DNA from: Sediminitomix flava
GTDB taxonomy: Bacteria > Bacteroidota > Bacteroidia > Cytophagales > Flammeovirgaceae
NCBI RefSeq assembly: GCF_003149185.1
Contig: NZ_QGDO01000001.1
Location: forward strand, 1,178,001 to 1,242,000
DNA: 64,000 nt
Reading direction: 5' to 3'
Below the pieces are notes generated by a model that was given only the letters and a program-made list of their open reading frames with translations, made no database searches and was not told the DNA's origin. The stretch's first letter is position 1; every line of letters starts with the position of its first letter. Shown here one piece after another: positions 17,373 through 26,121 of this stretch. The translations under genes and the position numbers were made by a program.

Positions 17373-19562
17373 TTAAAGAACAAAATCAGTCACACCCATT
17401 TTCTCTGCTACTTTCATAGCATTTGAAAGGATGCCTTTTGATTTGTCATCAGTACTCATGTCAGACAACTTGTTCAATGCTGCTGCAACGCTCAAGTTTT
17501 TCAAGTCTTCTGGGTTTACTCCCAACTGATCAATTACTGATTTGATATTTTCAATCACATTGCTTCCGTTACCGTTTACTGTTCCCATCAAGTCTTGAGA
17601 AAGTTGTTTTACGGTATCACTGTTATCGATGAATTTCTCAATCGAACGTCCTTTAGCAATAGAGTTCACCATCTTATCGAAGAACATTGACTCACCACCA
17701 ACGATATCGATATTCGAATGCTTAAGCCCTTCGCTCATTACTGAAGCCTGTGCAGTTGCAATATCTTTTTGTGTATCGATATTTGCCAAAGCAACCTCTT
17801 TGTCTACGTTCAATTGTAGTTTGAAACGCTCCATTGATCTTGACTCTTCGTCCATTGCTTTCAGTGCATTTGCTTCTGCCTCGATACGTTGCGCTTCCAC
17901 CAATGCTTTCTTCTCCATGATCGCAGCCTCTGCCATTCCTTGCTTCTCGATAGCCACAGATTTAGCTTCCATACCTTCTGCCTCAGCAATCATCTGAGAT
18001 TTTGTAACCTCAGCTACTGCTTCTCCTTTCTTAATTTCAAGATCAGCATCTACTTCACCTAGTTTTCTGTTTGCTTCCGATTGAGAATCTGCTTTCAGTT
18101 TTACTGCTTCCGATTCTGCTTTCGCTTCTTCTAGAATAACTTCTGCTTTCGCCAATCCTTCTGCTTTCGTAGCTGTTGCTTTTGCTTCCAGTACTTGCGC
18201 TTCCGCCATACCTGTTGCAGCAATCTCTGCAGAAGTTGCATCTGCCAATACTTTCTTCGCTTCAGCACTTTGTGTAGCCGTTTCGAATTCTGCTTGCGCC
18301 TCAATTCTACGCTTTTCAGCAATCAACTTCGCAGACTCTTTATCTGCTTCCGCTTGCTTCAACTGACCAATCAAGCCTGATTCTGCTTTTTGCTCAGCCT
18401 CTTTGATTGCCACTGCTTTCTGACGTTCAGCCTCAGCATATGCTTGCGTATCTTTGATTTTTTCTTCTTCAGAAACTACCGCTTTTTGAACTGCTACACG
18501 CTCACGGATTACTTCTTGAATATTTCTTCTTTCTTCTTCTAGTGATTTCTCTTTTTCAATACGAGCTAACTCAACTACTCTTTCTCTTTCGTTTTCAGCT
18601 AGCTGACGCTCACGCTCAATTCTCTCGTTTTCAAGAACTTCTGTACGTTCTCTGTTTTTCTCCGCAACAAGAATCTGACGGTCTTTATTTTTCTCGACTA
18701 CTTCAAGCTCTTCCTGTACTTTCAAGCGAGCTTCTTCCGATTTCTTACGCTCTTCCTGACGAGTAACTTCAGCCAAAGACTCTTCTTGTGCTCTGACAAT
18801 TGCAATTTCTCTTCTTTGCTTCTCTTCCGCCTCTGCTTGCTGACGCTCCAAAGCCAAAACAACTTCTTTTGCTTCAACATCTTGTTTGGTCAATAGCTTT
18901 TTCTCCTCATTACGAATGTGGTTGGCTTGAATTTTTTGAGCAGAAGTAAGATCCGTAATCTTACGGATACCTTCAGAATCCAAGATATTATCTGGGTCAA
19001 GGTGCTCTACTTCTGTTTGCTCCAAGTAATCAATCGCACAGTCATCCAAGATATAACCATTCAAATCTGTACCGATTACGTCAATTACTTCACGCTTGAA
19101 TTCTTCACGAGCGTTGTACAAATCAGCAAAATCGAATTTCTTACCTACTGTTTTCAATGCTTCAGAGAATTTAGCTTCAAAAAGAGTCATTAAAGACCCT
19201 TGATCTGAAGCACGCTCACAACCAATAGTTTGGGCTACTTGCGCAACATCTTTCACATCGTTATTTACCCTAACGAAAAAGGCTACACGGATATCTGCTC
19301 TTAGGTTGTCTTTGCAGATCAGTCCTTGCTTTGCTTCTCTTGAAATTTCAATTGTTTTCAATGAAATGTCCATGATTTCAGCCTTATGGACCACAGGCAC
19401 TACAAAAATACCTTGGAAATTCACTTTCAAACCTTGCATACCTGTACGTACTAAGGCTTTTCCTTGAGGTACTTTTTTGTAGAATTGTAAGATAATTAAC
19501 ACTAAACCTAATAATACCGCAGAGATGATCCCTACTAGCATCAAAGAAGCTTGTAATTCCAT
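17373..19562 (-). CDS. Flotillin-like SPFH/Band 7 protein (YqiK type)
   Basis: The protein has 729 residues, longer than typical flotillins (about 500). One N-terminal membrane segment (about 5-28) is followed by the SPFH domain (about 30-225; VRTGMQGLKVNFQGIFVVPV, LEQTEVEHLDPDNILDS). A very long Glu/Ala/Lys-rich coiled coil (about 230-620) contains repeated AEAxGMAEA-like units, and a small C-terminal region (about 640-729) has helical content. Such proteins form large oligomeric rings or cages on the inner membrane in lipid-ordered domains. It lies 70 bp after the YqiJ-like gene, the pairing known from E. coli yqiJ-yqiK, and before the AAA ATPase gene. One operon is likely. Confidence 0.9.
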   Translation of the reverse strand: MELQASLMLVGIISAVLLGLVLIILQFYKKVPQGKALVRTGMQGLKVNFQGIFVVPVVHKAEIMDISLKTIEISREAKQGLICKDNLRADIRVAFFVRVNNDVKDVAQVAQTIGCERASDQGSLMTLFEAKFSEALKTVGKKFDFADLYNAREEFKREVIDVIGTDLNGYILDDCAIDYLEQTEVEHLDPDNILDSEGIRKITDLTSAQKIQANHIRNEEKKLLTKQDVEAKEVVLALERQQAEAEEKQRREIAIVRAQEESLAEVTRQEERKKSEEARLKVQEELEVVEKNKDRQILVAEKNRERTEVLENERIERERQLAENERERVVELARIEKEKSLEEERRNIQEVIRERVAVQKAVVSEEEKIKDTQAYAEAERQKAVAIKEAEQKAESGLIGQLKQAEADKESAKLIAEKRRIEAQAEFETATQSAEAKKVLADATSAEIAATGMAEAQVLEAKATATKAEGLAKAEVILEEAKAESEAVKLKADSQSEANRKLGEVDADLEIKKGEAVAEVTKSQMIAEAEGMEAKSVAIEKQGMAEAAIMEKKALVEAQRIEAEANALKAMDEESRSMERFKLQLNVDKEVALANIDTQKDIATAQASVMSEGLKHSNIDIVGGESMFFDKMVNSIAKGRSIEKFIDNSDTVKQLSQDLMGTVNGNGSNVIENIKSVIDQLGVNPEDLKNLSVAAALNKLSDMSTDDKSKGILSNAMKVAEKMGVTDFVL

Positions 19563-19632
19563 TTGTTATAATTTTTAGACTAAGGTTATTAAAGAATGTA
19601 TTTTATAAAAAAATGATATTGGTATTCAAAGA

Positions 19633-20325
19633 TTAATACGGCTCAACGATAAAGGCCTTTTTGTTTTCGTCATAATCAATGACTAAAGCATCGGAGCCCT
19701 TTTTCAAGGTTTTTCCTTCACCCGTAACGGCATAAATTTTCTGATGATAACTTCCTGTTTGCACTTCTACCTGGCCTTTTTTATCGCCTCTAACTTCCAG
19801 AATGACCGTACATTTGTTCCCGATCACATTGGTATCTTCTTCCATTTTTAGTTGATTGAAAAATTTACTCAACGGAAAAACGATAATTTTTGTAAAGGTC
19901 AGACCAATCAAAAATACAGGCACAAAAAGTAAAGCTGCAACAGTCCATGACGTATTCTCCAAATAGTGATTCCCTAACACAGAACCTACCCACATAAAGG
20001 CAAAAAGAAAGGTCAGAATAGCCATAAGTGGCACTTGCCCGATATGGAAAAATTGCAATATCTGAACAAATGCACTTGGAGCAGATGCAGTGGTTTGAGC
20101 TTCTGCTTTCACCTCAACTTCAAGCTCTGCCTCGGCTTCAATCTCCACACCACTTACACCACCTTCCATATCAACATCTGCCTCTACATCAGCATCCATA
20201 TCAACGTCAAATGCATCGATATCGAAAATACCGAGAAAAGTCAGCATCCAATAAAGAAGTGAAAAAGCCACTAAAATAGTGTACGGTAAATTAATTGGTT
20301 GTAGTGCTTCGATCAGAAATTCCAT
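19633..20325 (-). CDS. YqiJ-like inner-membrane protein with OB-fold domain
   Basis: The protein has 230 residues. Membrane segments lie near residues 14-34, 100-122 and 128-150. A cytoplasmic OB-fold-like domain of NfeD/YqiJ type (about 160-230) follows, with GNKCTVILEVRGDKKGQVEVQTG and a PY end. Partners of SPFH proteins commonly carry such a domain. Unusual is a low-complexity acidic stretch at about 35-85 (DVDMDADVEADVDMEGG, then alternating EAEAELEVEV) between the first and second membrane spans. It is the first gene of the presumed three-gene operon with the flotillin and the AAA ATPase. Confidence 0.8.
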   Translation of the reverse strand: MEFLIEALQPINLPYTILVAFSLLYWMLTFLGIFDIDAFDVDMDADVEADVDMEGGVSGVEIEAEAELEVEVKAEAQTTASAPSAFVQILQFFHIGQVPLMAILTFLFAFMWVGSVLGNHYLENTSWTVAALLFVPVFLIGLTFTKIIVFPLSKFFNQLKMEEDTNVIGNKCTVILEVRGDKKGQVEVQTGSYHQKIYAVTGEGKTLKKGSDALVIDYDENKKAFIVEPY

Positions 20326-20486
20326 AGTGTAGTTGTTGGTTTTAATTTCTTAAAAAATCACAAAAATTATATACGATAAAAAATATTAAAAGTTGGAAAA
20401 GCAATTAAATAAATTCTCAATTGATATAAAATTAAGTGCTCAGATATCATTCTTCAAATCCTTAATATTATATCTTGAAGAATTAA

Positions 20487-20633
20487 AGCATTCAAATTTT
20501 TGCTTATATCAATGAATTAGAAAAACTCAAAAGAGTTCTCGTCCCATTTTTCAAAAAACAGTTAGAAACCGATACTAAAAAAGGTTTTGAATCGATGAAT
20601 CAAAAGTTGAAAGAAATTTCCGAACGTTTATAA
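20487..20633 (+). pseudogene. C-terminal remnant of an SRPBCC-like gene
   Basis: An open frame from a stop to TAA at 20631 encodes INELEKLKRVLVPFFKKQLE and further residues ending in LKEISERL. This resembles the C-terminal helix of SRPBCC/polyketide-cyclase family proteins (pattern PFxKKxLExDxxxGxxxLKxxxE). No start codon or N-terminal domain precedes it; upstream bases carry stops in this frame. It ends directly before a terminator, as a real gene would. I read it as the decayed tail of a deleted gene. Confidence 0.4.
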
Positions 20634-20638
20634 AAAAG

Positions 20639-20672
20639 AATAGGCTTACAAGATGATTGTAAGCCTATTTTT
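20639..20672. terminator. Bidirectional terminator
   Basis: The perfect 13-bp stem AATAGGCTTACAA/TTGTAAGCCTATT with loop GATGA is flanked by A and T tracts. It serves the M28 peptidase gene on the minus strand and the remnant on the plus strand. Confidence 0.88.
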
Positions 20673-20690
20673 GTTTATCTATTTTAAGAT

Positions 20691-22250
20691 TTATTCATTA
20701 GCCAAATCCCAAATATTAAGGTAGCTCAACTTTGTGATTTCAGCAGCTTTATCCATCATTATTTTATCTGAATGATCTGAAACTTGGTGATAGTCTTCAT
20801 GTCCGCCAGTGTGATACCAGAAATACGGGATTCCTTCCTTATCAAAGTTTACATTATCTGAACCTCCTGCTTCACCCATTTTAGTTTTACCGTCAAACAT
20901 CTCTAAATTAATGTTGAAATCAGCTATATTTCTCTCATTCTTATCCCAAATAGAAGCCATTTCGGCTGTATAAATAAAGCTTACTTGGTTGTCTTTACTA
21001 TGCCAGTCACCTCGTCTTCCAATCATGTCAAAATTGAGATAAACATTGATATTTTCTTTTTGCTCATAAGTTCTCAGAAAATGTTTAGAACCGTGTAAAC
21101 CTTTCTCTTCGGCTGTCCAAGAAGCAAAAAGAATGGTTTTCTTCGGTTTTACACCTGTTGCTTTTGCAGCTTTCGCAATTCCTAGAATAGCAGCCACACC
21201 AGAAGCATTATCATCTGCGCCATTCCAAACATAACCATCTCGTTTTCCTAAATGATCATAGTGTGCACCTACCATTACAACAGAATCAGGTTCTTCCTCA
21301 CCTGTAATTTTAGCCAATACATTTCGAACTCGTTTACGTTCTACTTCAGAATTTGCTTTAAAAGCTGCTTTCTCGGCTTTCAACGTAATTTGTGAAGCTT
21401 TTCCAGATTGCAGTGCATTATGATAAGTCTCCAAATCTTTTTGATCTAAAAGCGAAGCCATCAAATACGCACCACCCATAAATACAGGTGCAATTTTGCT
21501 GACTTTATTGATCGGGCTGTAAAGTTGGGTCTCATAGAAAGAGGAAAGAGGCTCATCACCTTCGTAGTATTTTCTGTTATCTCTGAATGGAAAGTTTGAA
21601 GATTGTTTAGGCAGTGCAGAATTCGGATCAATCTCTATAACAGCCAAAGCTCCCATTTCTTCAGCTAATTTTGATTTTAACAGATGAAGTTGCTTTGCTG
21701 GCAATTCTTTAAATGATTTTCCTAATTCACCTTTCGTAGGCGCTCCTTTCAAACGAACCCAAATTTTTCCTTTGACAGATTGTTTAGCAAAGTCATCATA
21801 GTTCAATGAATCAACGGCTAAACCATAGCCTACAAAAACCAAATCTCCTTTACCTTTAATGCTTGTTGGAGCTGCTTTTACTTCAAAATCGGTATGGTAA
21901 GCAAAACTATATTCTTGTCCTGCAGAGGTGATGGATAAGGATTGTTTTTTAGCAGCCTTGTACTCCAACACATCAAAAGATTGGAAAAAGGTTGGCTTTC
22001 CGTTTATGATATCGCCAGCGGGTTCTAAACCCATAAATTCAAAAAGACTTGCAATATATTCGGCAGCTCTGTAGGCTCCTGGTCTTCCAGCTTCTCGCCC
22101 TTCCATCCAGTCAGATGCAAGGTGAGTGAGTGTAGAATTAATTGTGGCTTCATCAATTGCTGCAAGTCCTTTTTCTTTAGGTGTTTGTGCATGTGCGTTG
22201 GTAATTGTGAAGCAAGTGAAAATGAAGAGAAGTTTGTAAATAGTTTTCAT
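20691..22250 (-). CDS. Exported M28 family zinc aminopeptidase with PA domain
   Basis: The protein has 519 residues from the ATG at 22250, chosen because it gives the signal peptide MKTIYKLLFIF...AHAQ; the longer frame to 22301 has no plausible N-terminus. A PA (protease-associated) domain lies at about 130-290. The catalytic M28 domain follows (about 310-519), with zinc-ligand motifs VGAHYDHLG, NGADDNASG, WTAEEKGLHGS, NFDMIGR and the last histidine in YHTGGHEDYH. It probably releases N-terminal amino acids from peptides in the periplasm or outside the cell. It is divergent from the AraC-type regulator gene. Confidence 0.9.
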   Translation of the reverse strand: MKTIYKLLFIFTCFTITNAHAQTPKEKGLAAIDEATINSTLTHLASDWMEGREAGRPGAYRAAEYIASLFEFMGLEPAGDIINGKPTFFQSFDVLEYKAAKKQSLSITSAGQEYSFAYHTDFEVKAAPTSIKGKGDLVFVGYGLAVDSLNYDDFAKQSVKGKIWVRLKGAPTKGELGKSFKELPAKQLHLLKSKLAEEMGALAVIEIDPNSALPKQSSNFPFRDNRKYYEGDEPLSSFYETQLYSPINKVSKIAPVFMGGAYLMASLLDQKDLETYHNALQSGKASQITLKAEKAAFKANSEVERKRVRNVLAKITGEEEPDSVVMVGAHYDHLGKRDGYVWNGADDNASGVAAILGIAKAAKATGVKPKKTILFASWTAEEKGLHGSKHFLRTYEQKENINVYLNFDMIGRRGDWHSKDNQVSFIYTAEMASIWDKNERNIADFNINLEMFDGKTKMGEAGGSDNVNFDKEGIPYFWYHTGGHEDYHQVSDHSDKIMMDKAAEITKLSYLNIWDLANE

Positions 22251-22378
22251 TGTAATCGATTGCATTGGTTGTTTTGACAAAAATCGCCAATTCAATTGCA
22301 AGCATCTCCTAATCTGTCGTTAATAAACACTAAGCTTTTTCACCCCAAAACATTCGATAGAGTTTTATTGATAAAGCC

Positions 22379-22386
22379 TATATTTG
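22379..22386 (+). promoter_or_regulatory. Candidate -7 element of the AraC regulator gene
   Basis: TATATTTG exactly fits TAnnTTTG. It lies downstream of the ATG at 22296 and 26 bp before the TTG at 22413, which favours the later start. The -33 region is weak. Confidence 0.35.
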
Positions 22387-22412
22387 TCTTCACACTAAGC
22401 CTTACTTCTCTG

Positions 22413-23186
22413 TTGATAAAGCAAACTTCATATTCGCCGAGTTTTCCCCTAAATCAATTTGTAGATACCATTTGGTATGCTAACGCAACTTCTTTTGAAG
22501 TTCAGTCAAAGCACTATGCACCATTATTTACAGAATTGATTTTCAATTATGGTGATCAATTTGAAGTTGAGGGGCAACATGTAGATAACTTGAAAACAGC
22601 AAATGAACATCTTATTCTTTCTGGGCTGAAAACACAACCTTTCCAAACCAAAGTAACAGGCAAATACAATAGTGTTGGTCTAATTCTAAAACCTTATTGT
22701 TACGGTATTCTTGCACATAAACTTGGGACAAACGAATTGGATGAACTATCTGATAAGCTTCAGTACGAATTTTTTGAGAAAGAATTTGTAGACTTTCAAG
22801 TCATTGAACAGCATATTATGTTGTTGTTTAAAGACGAAAGCATTGACCCCGTCCTGAATCACTTCGAGAACTATTTTTCAAATCATTTTATAGAAAAAGG
22901 AAGTTTAGCCACCTTCAACTCAAGTATTTCTCTTTCTCAAAAAAGTTTTATTCAGAAGTTTAAAAAGCATTATTTACTTACTCCTACCAATTATCTGAAG
23001 CTAAAAAGAGTCAATCATGCCATTCAACTGTTGGAAAATTCTCAATCTTCAAAACTTATTGAGGTAGGGCTAGATGCAGGCTTTTACGATCAGTCTCATT
23101 TCATCAAACTTTTTAAACAATTTAGTGGCTATACTCCTAAAGACTTTCTCAAAAATCAGAAGGTAAATTCTGTACAATTTTTATAA
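22413..23186 (+). CDS. AraC family transcriptional regulator
   Basis: The protein has about 257 residues. The N-terminal domain (about 1-140) has the YSPSFPLNQFVDTIWY opening typical of Bacteroidota AraC proteins with a DUF6597-like sensor. The C-terminal double helix-turn-helix (about 160-245) includes LSQKSFIQKFKKHYLLTPTNYLKLKRV and the signature IEVGLDAGFYDQSHFIKLFKQFSGYTP. The start is uncertain: an ATG at 22296 is in frame, but the extra 39 residues look non-coding and a promoter-like motif falls within them, so I chose the TTG at 22413. It may control the following reductase gene (42 bp downstream) or the divergent peptidase. Confidence 0.82.
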   Translation: MIKQTSYSPSFPLNQFVDTIWYANATSFEVQSKHYAPLFTELIFNYGDQFEVEGQHVDNLKTANEHLILSGLKTQPFQTKVTGKYNSVGLILKPYCYGILAHKLGTNELDELSDKLQYEFFEKEFVDFQVIEQHIMLLFKDESIDPVLNHFENYFSNHFIEKGSLATFNSSISLSQKSFIQKFKKHYLLTPTNYLKLKRVNHAIQLLENSQSSKLIEVGLDAGFYDQSHFIKLFKQFSGYTPKDFLKNQKVNSVQFL

Positions 23187-23228
23187 TTTTTACTTTTCTA
23201 CTTTTGTGAAAGCACTAAAAAGTAAAAG

Positions 23229-23774
23229 ATGATGGAAAAGAGAAATGTGGTGTATATCGCCAAAAGTTTGGATGGTTATATCGCTGATAAAGACGGCGGA
23301 TTAGATTGGTTACACACAATTCCGAATCCAGATAATTCAGATATGGGATTTATGGATTTCATTTCGCAAATAGATGCGCTTGTAATGGGGCGAAATACTT
23401 TTGAAGTTGTTTGTGGCTTTGGAGGAGAATGGCCTTATCCATGTCCTGTATTTGTGATTAGTAATTCTTTGCAAGAAATTCCAGAAGCTTATAAAGCTAA
23501 GGCAGAACTCGTAAAAGGAAGTGTTTCTGAAGTTTTAGCACATATTCATTCTAAAGGACATTCTAAGCTTTATATCGATGGAGGGAAAACAATACAGAGT
23601 TTTCTAAAAGAAGATTTGATTGATGATCTGATTATTTCTACCATTCCTGTTTTACTTGGAGGAGGAGCGTCATTATTTGGAGAACTGCCACAGACTTTAG
23701 CTTTTGAACACGTCGATTCAAAAGTGCTTTTGGGACAGATTACTCAAGATCATTACAAGAGAAAAAGAGATTAA
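23229..23774 (+). CDS. Dihydrofolate reductase-like (RibD C-terminal domain) protein
   Basis: The protein has 181 residues, the size of YyaP/YwjB-type single-domain reductases. Motifs are VYIAKSLDGYIADKDGGLDW at the N-terminus, VMGRNTFEVV, the NADPH-side YIDGGKTIQSFL and the closing ISTIPVLLGGGASLFGEL. The family reduces pterin-like or unknown substrates with NADPH; true DHFR activity is not implied. The gene follows the AraC regulator by 42 bp and is probably controlled with it. ATG codons at 23229 and 23232 are equivalent starts. TACTTTTG at 23199 is a possible -7 element. Confidence 0.85.
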   Translation: MMEKRNVVYIAKSLDGYIADKDGGLDWLHTIPNPDNSDMGFMDFISQIDALVMGRNTFEVVCGFGGEWPYPCPVFVISNSLQEIPEAYKAKAELVKGSVSEVLAHIHSKGHSKLYIDGGKTIQSFLKEDLIDDLIISTIPVLLGGGASLFGELPQTLAFEHVDSKVLLGQITQDHYKRKRD

Positions 23775-23795
23775 ATCATACACTTTTACCATTAG

Positions 23796-23842
23796 AGAAA
23801 GACTAGAATATTCAGTCCAATGATTGATACTTTAGTCTTTCT
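23796..23842 (+). terminator. Possible terminator hairpin
   Basis: The arms AGAAAGACTA (23796-23805) and TAGTCTTTCT (23833-23842) pair perfectly over a long 27-nt loop. The long loop and short T run make function uncertain. Confidence 0.4.
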
Positions 23843-23892
23843 TACTTTTCTATTGATGACATTTTTTGAACAGAGAAGTGTTATTATGTAAC

Positions 23893-24789
23893 ATGCACGG
23901 TAAAATTAACTATGATCGGAAAGATTTTTTGATGGGACCATATGTACCCGAAGAATTGACTGGGAGTTCCTCATACCTTGATGTCGTTTCTTGGAATATC
24001 AGAGATTTTACAAAATTTGATGCAGAACGCATCGGACTTGTCGCCTCTATTATTCAAGAAATACAAGCTGATATTTTTGTCTTTCAAGAAGTTAATCCTG
24101 TTGCTTTAGATCCTGTTATCGAACTTCTTTCAAAAGCTGAAATTGGGCATTATCAAGTTGAATACGGCGATTCGGGTGAAAACCTTAGACTAGCCCTGAT
24201 GTACAATATCAATAAAATCAGTCTGCTCACACCTACGGAAGAACTTTTCAAAGACGAAAATCTAACTACTGAAAATGGTATTGCTGTTTTCCCAAGATTA
24301 CCTCTCAAAGGCTACTTCAAAGCTCGATTGAAAAGAAAAGATGCGATTAACTTTGAGCTTGTGGGTATCCATTTAAAGTCGCAACGAGGCAAATCAAAAG
24401 GTGTTCACCAACGTAAAATGGCAGCCGAACGCTTATCTGAATGGGCTCTGAATGAAGCTAAAGACGAAGACGTATTGATTATTGGCGATTGGAATGCGAG
24501 TTACGAGAAAAGAGAATGGGACTGTTTGAAAGAACTCGAATCTAAAGGTCGATTACGACTCGGAAGTATAAATTATCTTACAGAAAACAGTCATCTCTAC
24601 AAAAAAGACGGCGACCGTTTAGATTTTGCAGTACTCACTTCTGAATTAGGAAAAGCATTGGCTTCAAAAGCTAGAGTTATCCGATGGAATGATTTGGATA
24701 ATGAACTTTCAAAACAACAAGCCAAACAAAAAATCAGTGACCACTTCCCCATTCTAATTCGTTTTTTCTGGATTGATTCAGACCGCTAA
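23893..24789 (+). CDS. Endonuclease/exonuclease/phosphatase family enzyme
   Basis: The protein has 298 residues from the ATG at 23893; a TTG at 23866 is an alternative. No signal peptide is seen. The DNase I-like fold is clear: VSWNIRDF (metal-site Asn), VFQEV (metal-binding Glu), GIHLKSQRGK (catalytic His), IIGDWNAS (Asp and Asn) and SDHFPI (Asp-His). The family hydrolyses phosphodiesters of nucleic acids or phosphate esters. Substrate is unknown; the lack of an export signal suggests a cytoplasmic nuclease or phosphatase. It converges on the outer-membrane protein gene with only 12 bp between stops. Confidence 0.85.
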   Translation: MHGKINYDRKDFLMGPYVPEELTGSSSYLDVVSWNIRDFTKFDAERIGLVASIIQEIQADIFVFQEVNPVALDPVIELLSKAEIGHYQVEYGDSGENLRLALMYNINKISLLTPTEELFKDENLTTENGIAVFPRLPLKGYFKARLKRKDAINFELVGIHLKSQRGKSKGVHQRKMAAERLSEWALNEAKDEDVLIIGDWNASYEKREWDCLKELESKGRLRLGSINYLTENSHLYKKDGDRLDFAVLTSELGKALASKARVIRWNDLDNELSKQQAKQKISDHFPILIRFFWIDSDR

Positions 24790-24801
24790 CCCCAACAAAC
24801 A

Positions 24802-26046
24802 TCAATAACTCCATTTCAGACGCCAAAACACTAATCCTCCAAATTCTCCACTTGGAGCAAAAACAGAACCTTCGGGGCCTCCAAATAATTGAGCGGTAAG
24901 CAGTAATTCTAAATTATCGGTTAAAGAAATTGTTTCTTGTGGCCCAATGTACCACGAACCATCAGAATTTATCAATCCACTGACTCCCGAAGTAAACAAG
25001 GGTGTGACTTGCATGGAAGCACCCAACAATTGGGAGTAATGAGTATATGTTAAGGTTTTGGCTGTAACTGGAGCGATCAAGAACCCACCATTCAATCCTT
25101 CCAAACCAGAGATATCAATTGGATTGGTATTAAAGATACTCTCTGCCATCAAATTTAAGGTATTGGGGAATGTATAATCCGCTGAAAGAACCGCTATAAA
25201 AGTTGGCGTTTCATCTCCTTTATAAGGATGAAAATAAGTCATTTCACCTTTAAAACTTGCCCCTTTAATCTCACCAGACCAACCCGCACCAACTACTAAG
25301 TCAGTAAATGATTTCCCTGCCAAAGCTTGAAAATCGTATTCCCATTTATTGAATCGGAAAAGCCCTGCCATGGTTATCTCATCAAAGTCATCGGAAATAG
25401 AAGAGGCAAATTCTATGGAAGACGTTTCGCCTAAATATTGACGGATTAAAACCGCATCTGTTCCTGCTCTTTCTTCATAATCGAAATCAAAATAAGCATA
25501 AGCATTAAAAATATCATTGGGATTCCACGCACTCGCTATTCCCCAATTGATACGCTGTCTACCTACTCGAACTTGCGTACTTCCATTTTCCCAATTCAAA
25601 TACAATCGGTCAAGTGTTGTATTGATAAGATAAGAATCACCTTTTCCCCATGTCCATGACATATTGATCAACCCTTGGTCGGGAATGTACAATCGCTCAT
25701 ACAAATCGGGGGTAAAAGCATTGATTGTTTCCCCATAAAACATTCGATTTCGAGCACTTGCAGTAAAAGTCAATTGATTTGAAATCGTCCATTCCAGATT
25801 CATGCGGTTATGAATCAAGTTGTCTGTTAGCCACTGCCCATCTTCAAGCATAGCCCCCGATGGCAAAGGCGTATTACTCAAATCAGAAATATTAACCGTC
25901 TGAAGGTATTTCAAATAGCCCCCGAATTGAAGTTTCTTTGGTTCATCGAAGCTGTACATATCTGCATAATCATCTTCTTGTGCAAAGACAGAAGTGATAT
26001 TTAGAATGCTTAGCCCGATGAAGATTAGGTATAGTTTTTTAGTCAT
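24802..26046 (-). CDS. Outer-membrane beta-barrel protein of the export operon
   Basis: The protein has 414 residues with a Sec signal peptide (about 1-22, VFAQ). The mature part alternates polar and hydrophobic residues in many short aromatic-rich strands (for example LEWTISNQLTFTASARNRM, VRVGRQRINWGIASAWNPND) and ends in WRLKWSY, an aromatic terminus expected for BAM-assembled barrels. The GRQRINWGxxxAWNPNDIF region resembles DUF1302-type barrels, which accompany LolA-like and exporter genes in other bacteria. It is last in the presumed operon, 75 bp after the ATPase gene, with a hairpin in the gap. Confidence 0.72.
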   Translation of the reverse strand: MTKKLYLIFIGLSILNITSVFAQEDDYADMYSFDEPKKLQFGGYLKYLQTVNISDLSNTPLPSGAMLEDGQWLTDNLIHNRMNLEWTISNQLTFTASARNRMFYGETINAFTPDLYERLYIPDQGLINMSWTWGKGDSYLINTTLDRLYLNWENGSTQVRVGRQRINWGIASAWNPNDIFNAYAYFDFDYEERAGTDAVLIRQYLGETSSIEFASSISDDFDEITMAGLFRFNKWEYDFQALAGKSFTDLVVGAGWSGEIKGASFKGEMTYFHPYKGDETPTFIAVLSADYTFPNTLNLMAESIFNTNPIDISGLEGLNGGFLIAPVTAKTLTYTHYSQLLGASMQVTPLFTSGVSGLINSDGSWYIGPQETISLTDNLELLLTAQLFGGPEGSVFAPSGEFGGLVFWRLKWSY

Positions 26047-26073
26047 TTGTTAGGTATAAAATATGATGCTTGA

Positions 26074-26115
26074 ACTCCCCCCTTAATCCACTCCAAGAAG
26101 GGGGAAAAGGGGAGT
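26074..26115 (-). promoter_or_regulatory. Nested GC-rich hairpin inside the operon
   Basis: The outer arms ACTCCCC/GGGGAGT and inner arms CCCTT/AAGGG form a bulged stem between the ATPase and barrel genes. No U tract follows on the minus strand, so mRNA stabilisation or processing is likelier than termination. Confidence 0.5.
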
Positions 26116-26121
26116 GTCATT

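Noticed and set aside
22251-22301. Longer N-terminus for the M28 peptidase
   Set aside because: The 17 added residues precede a complete signal peptide starting at 22250 and would disrupt export.
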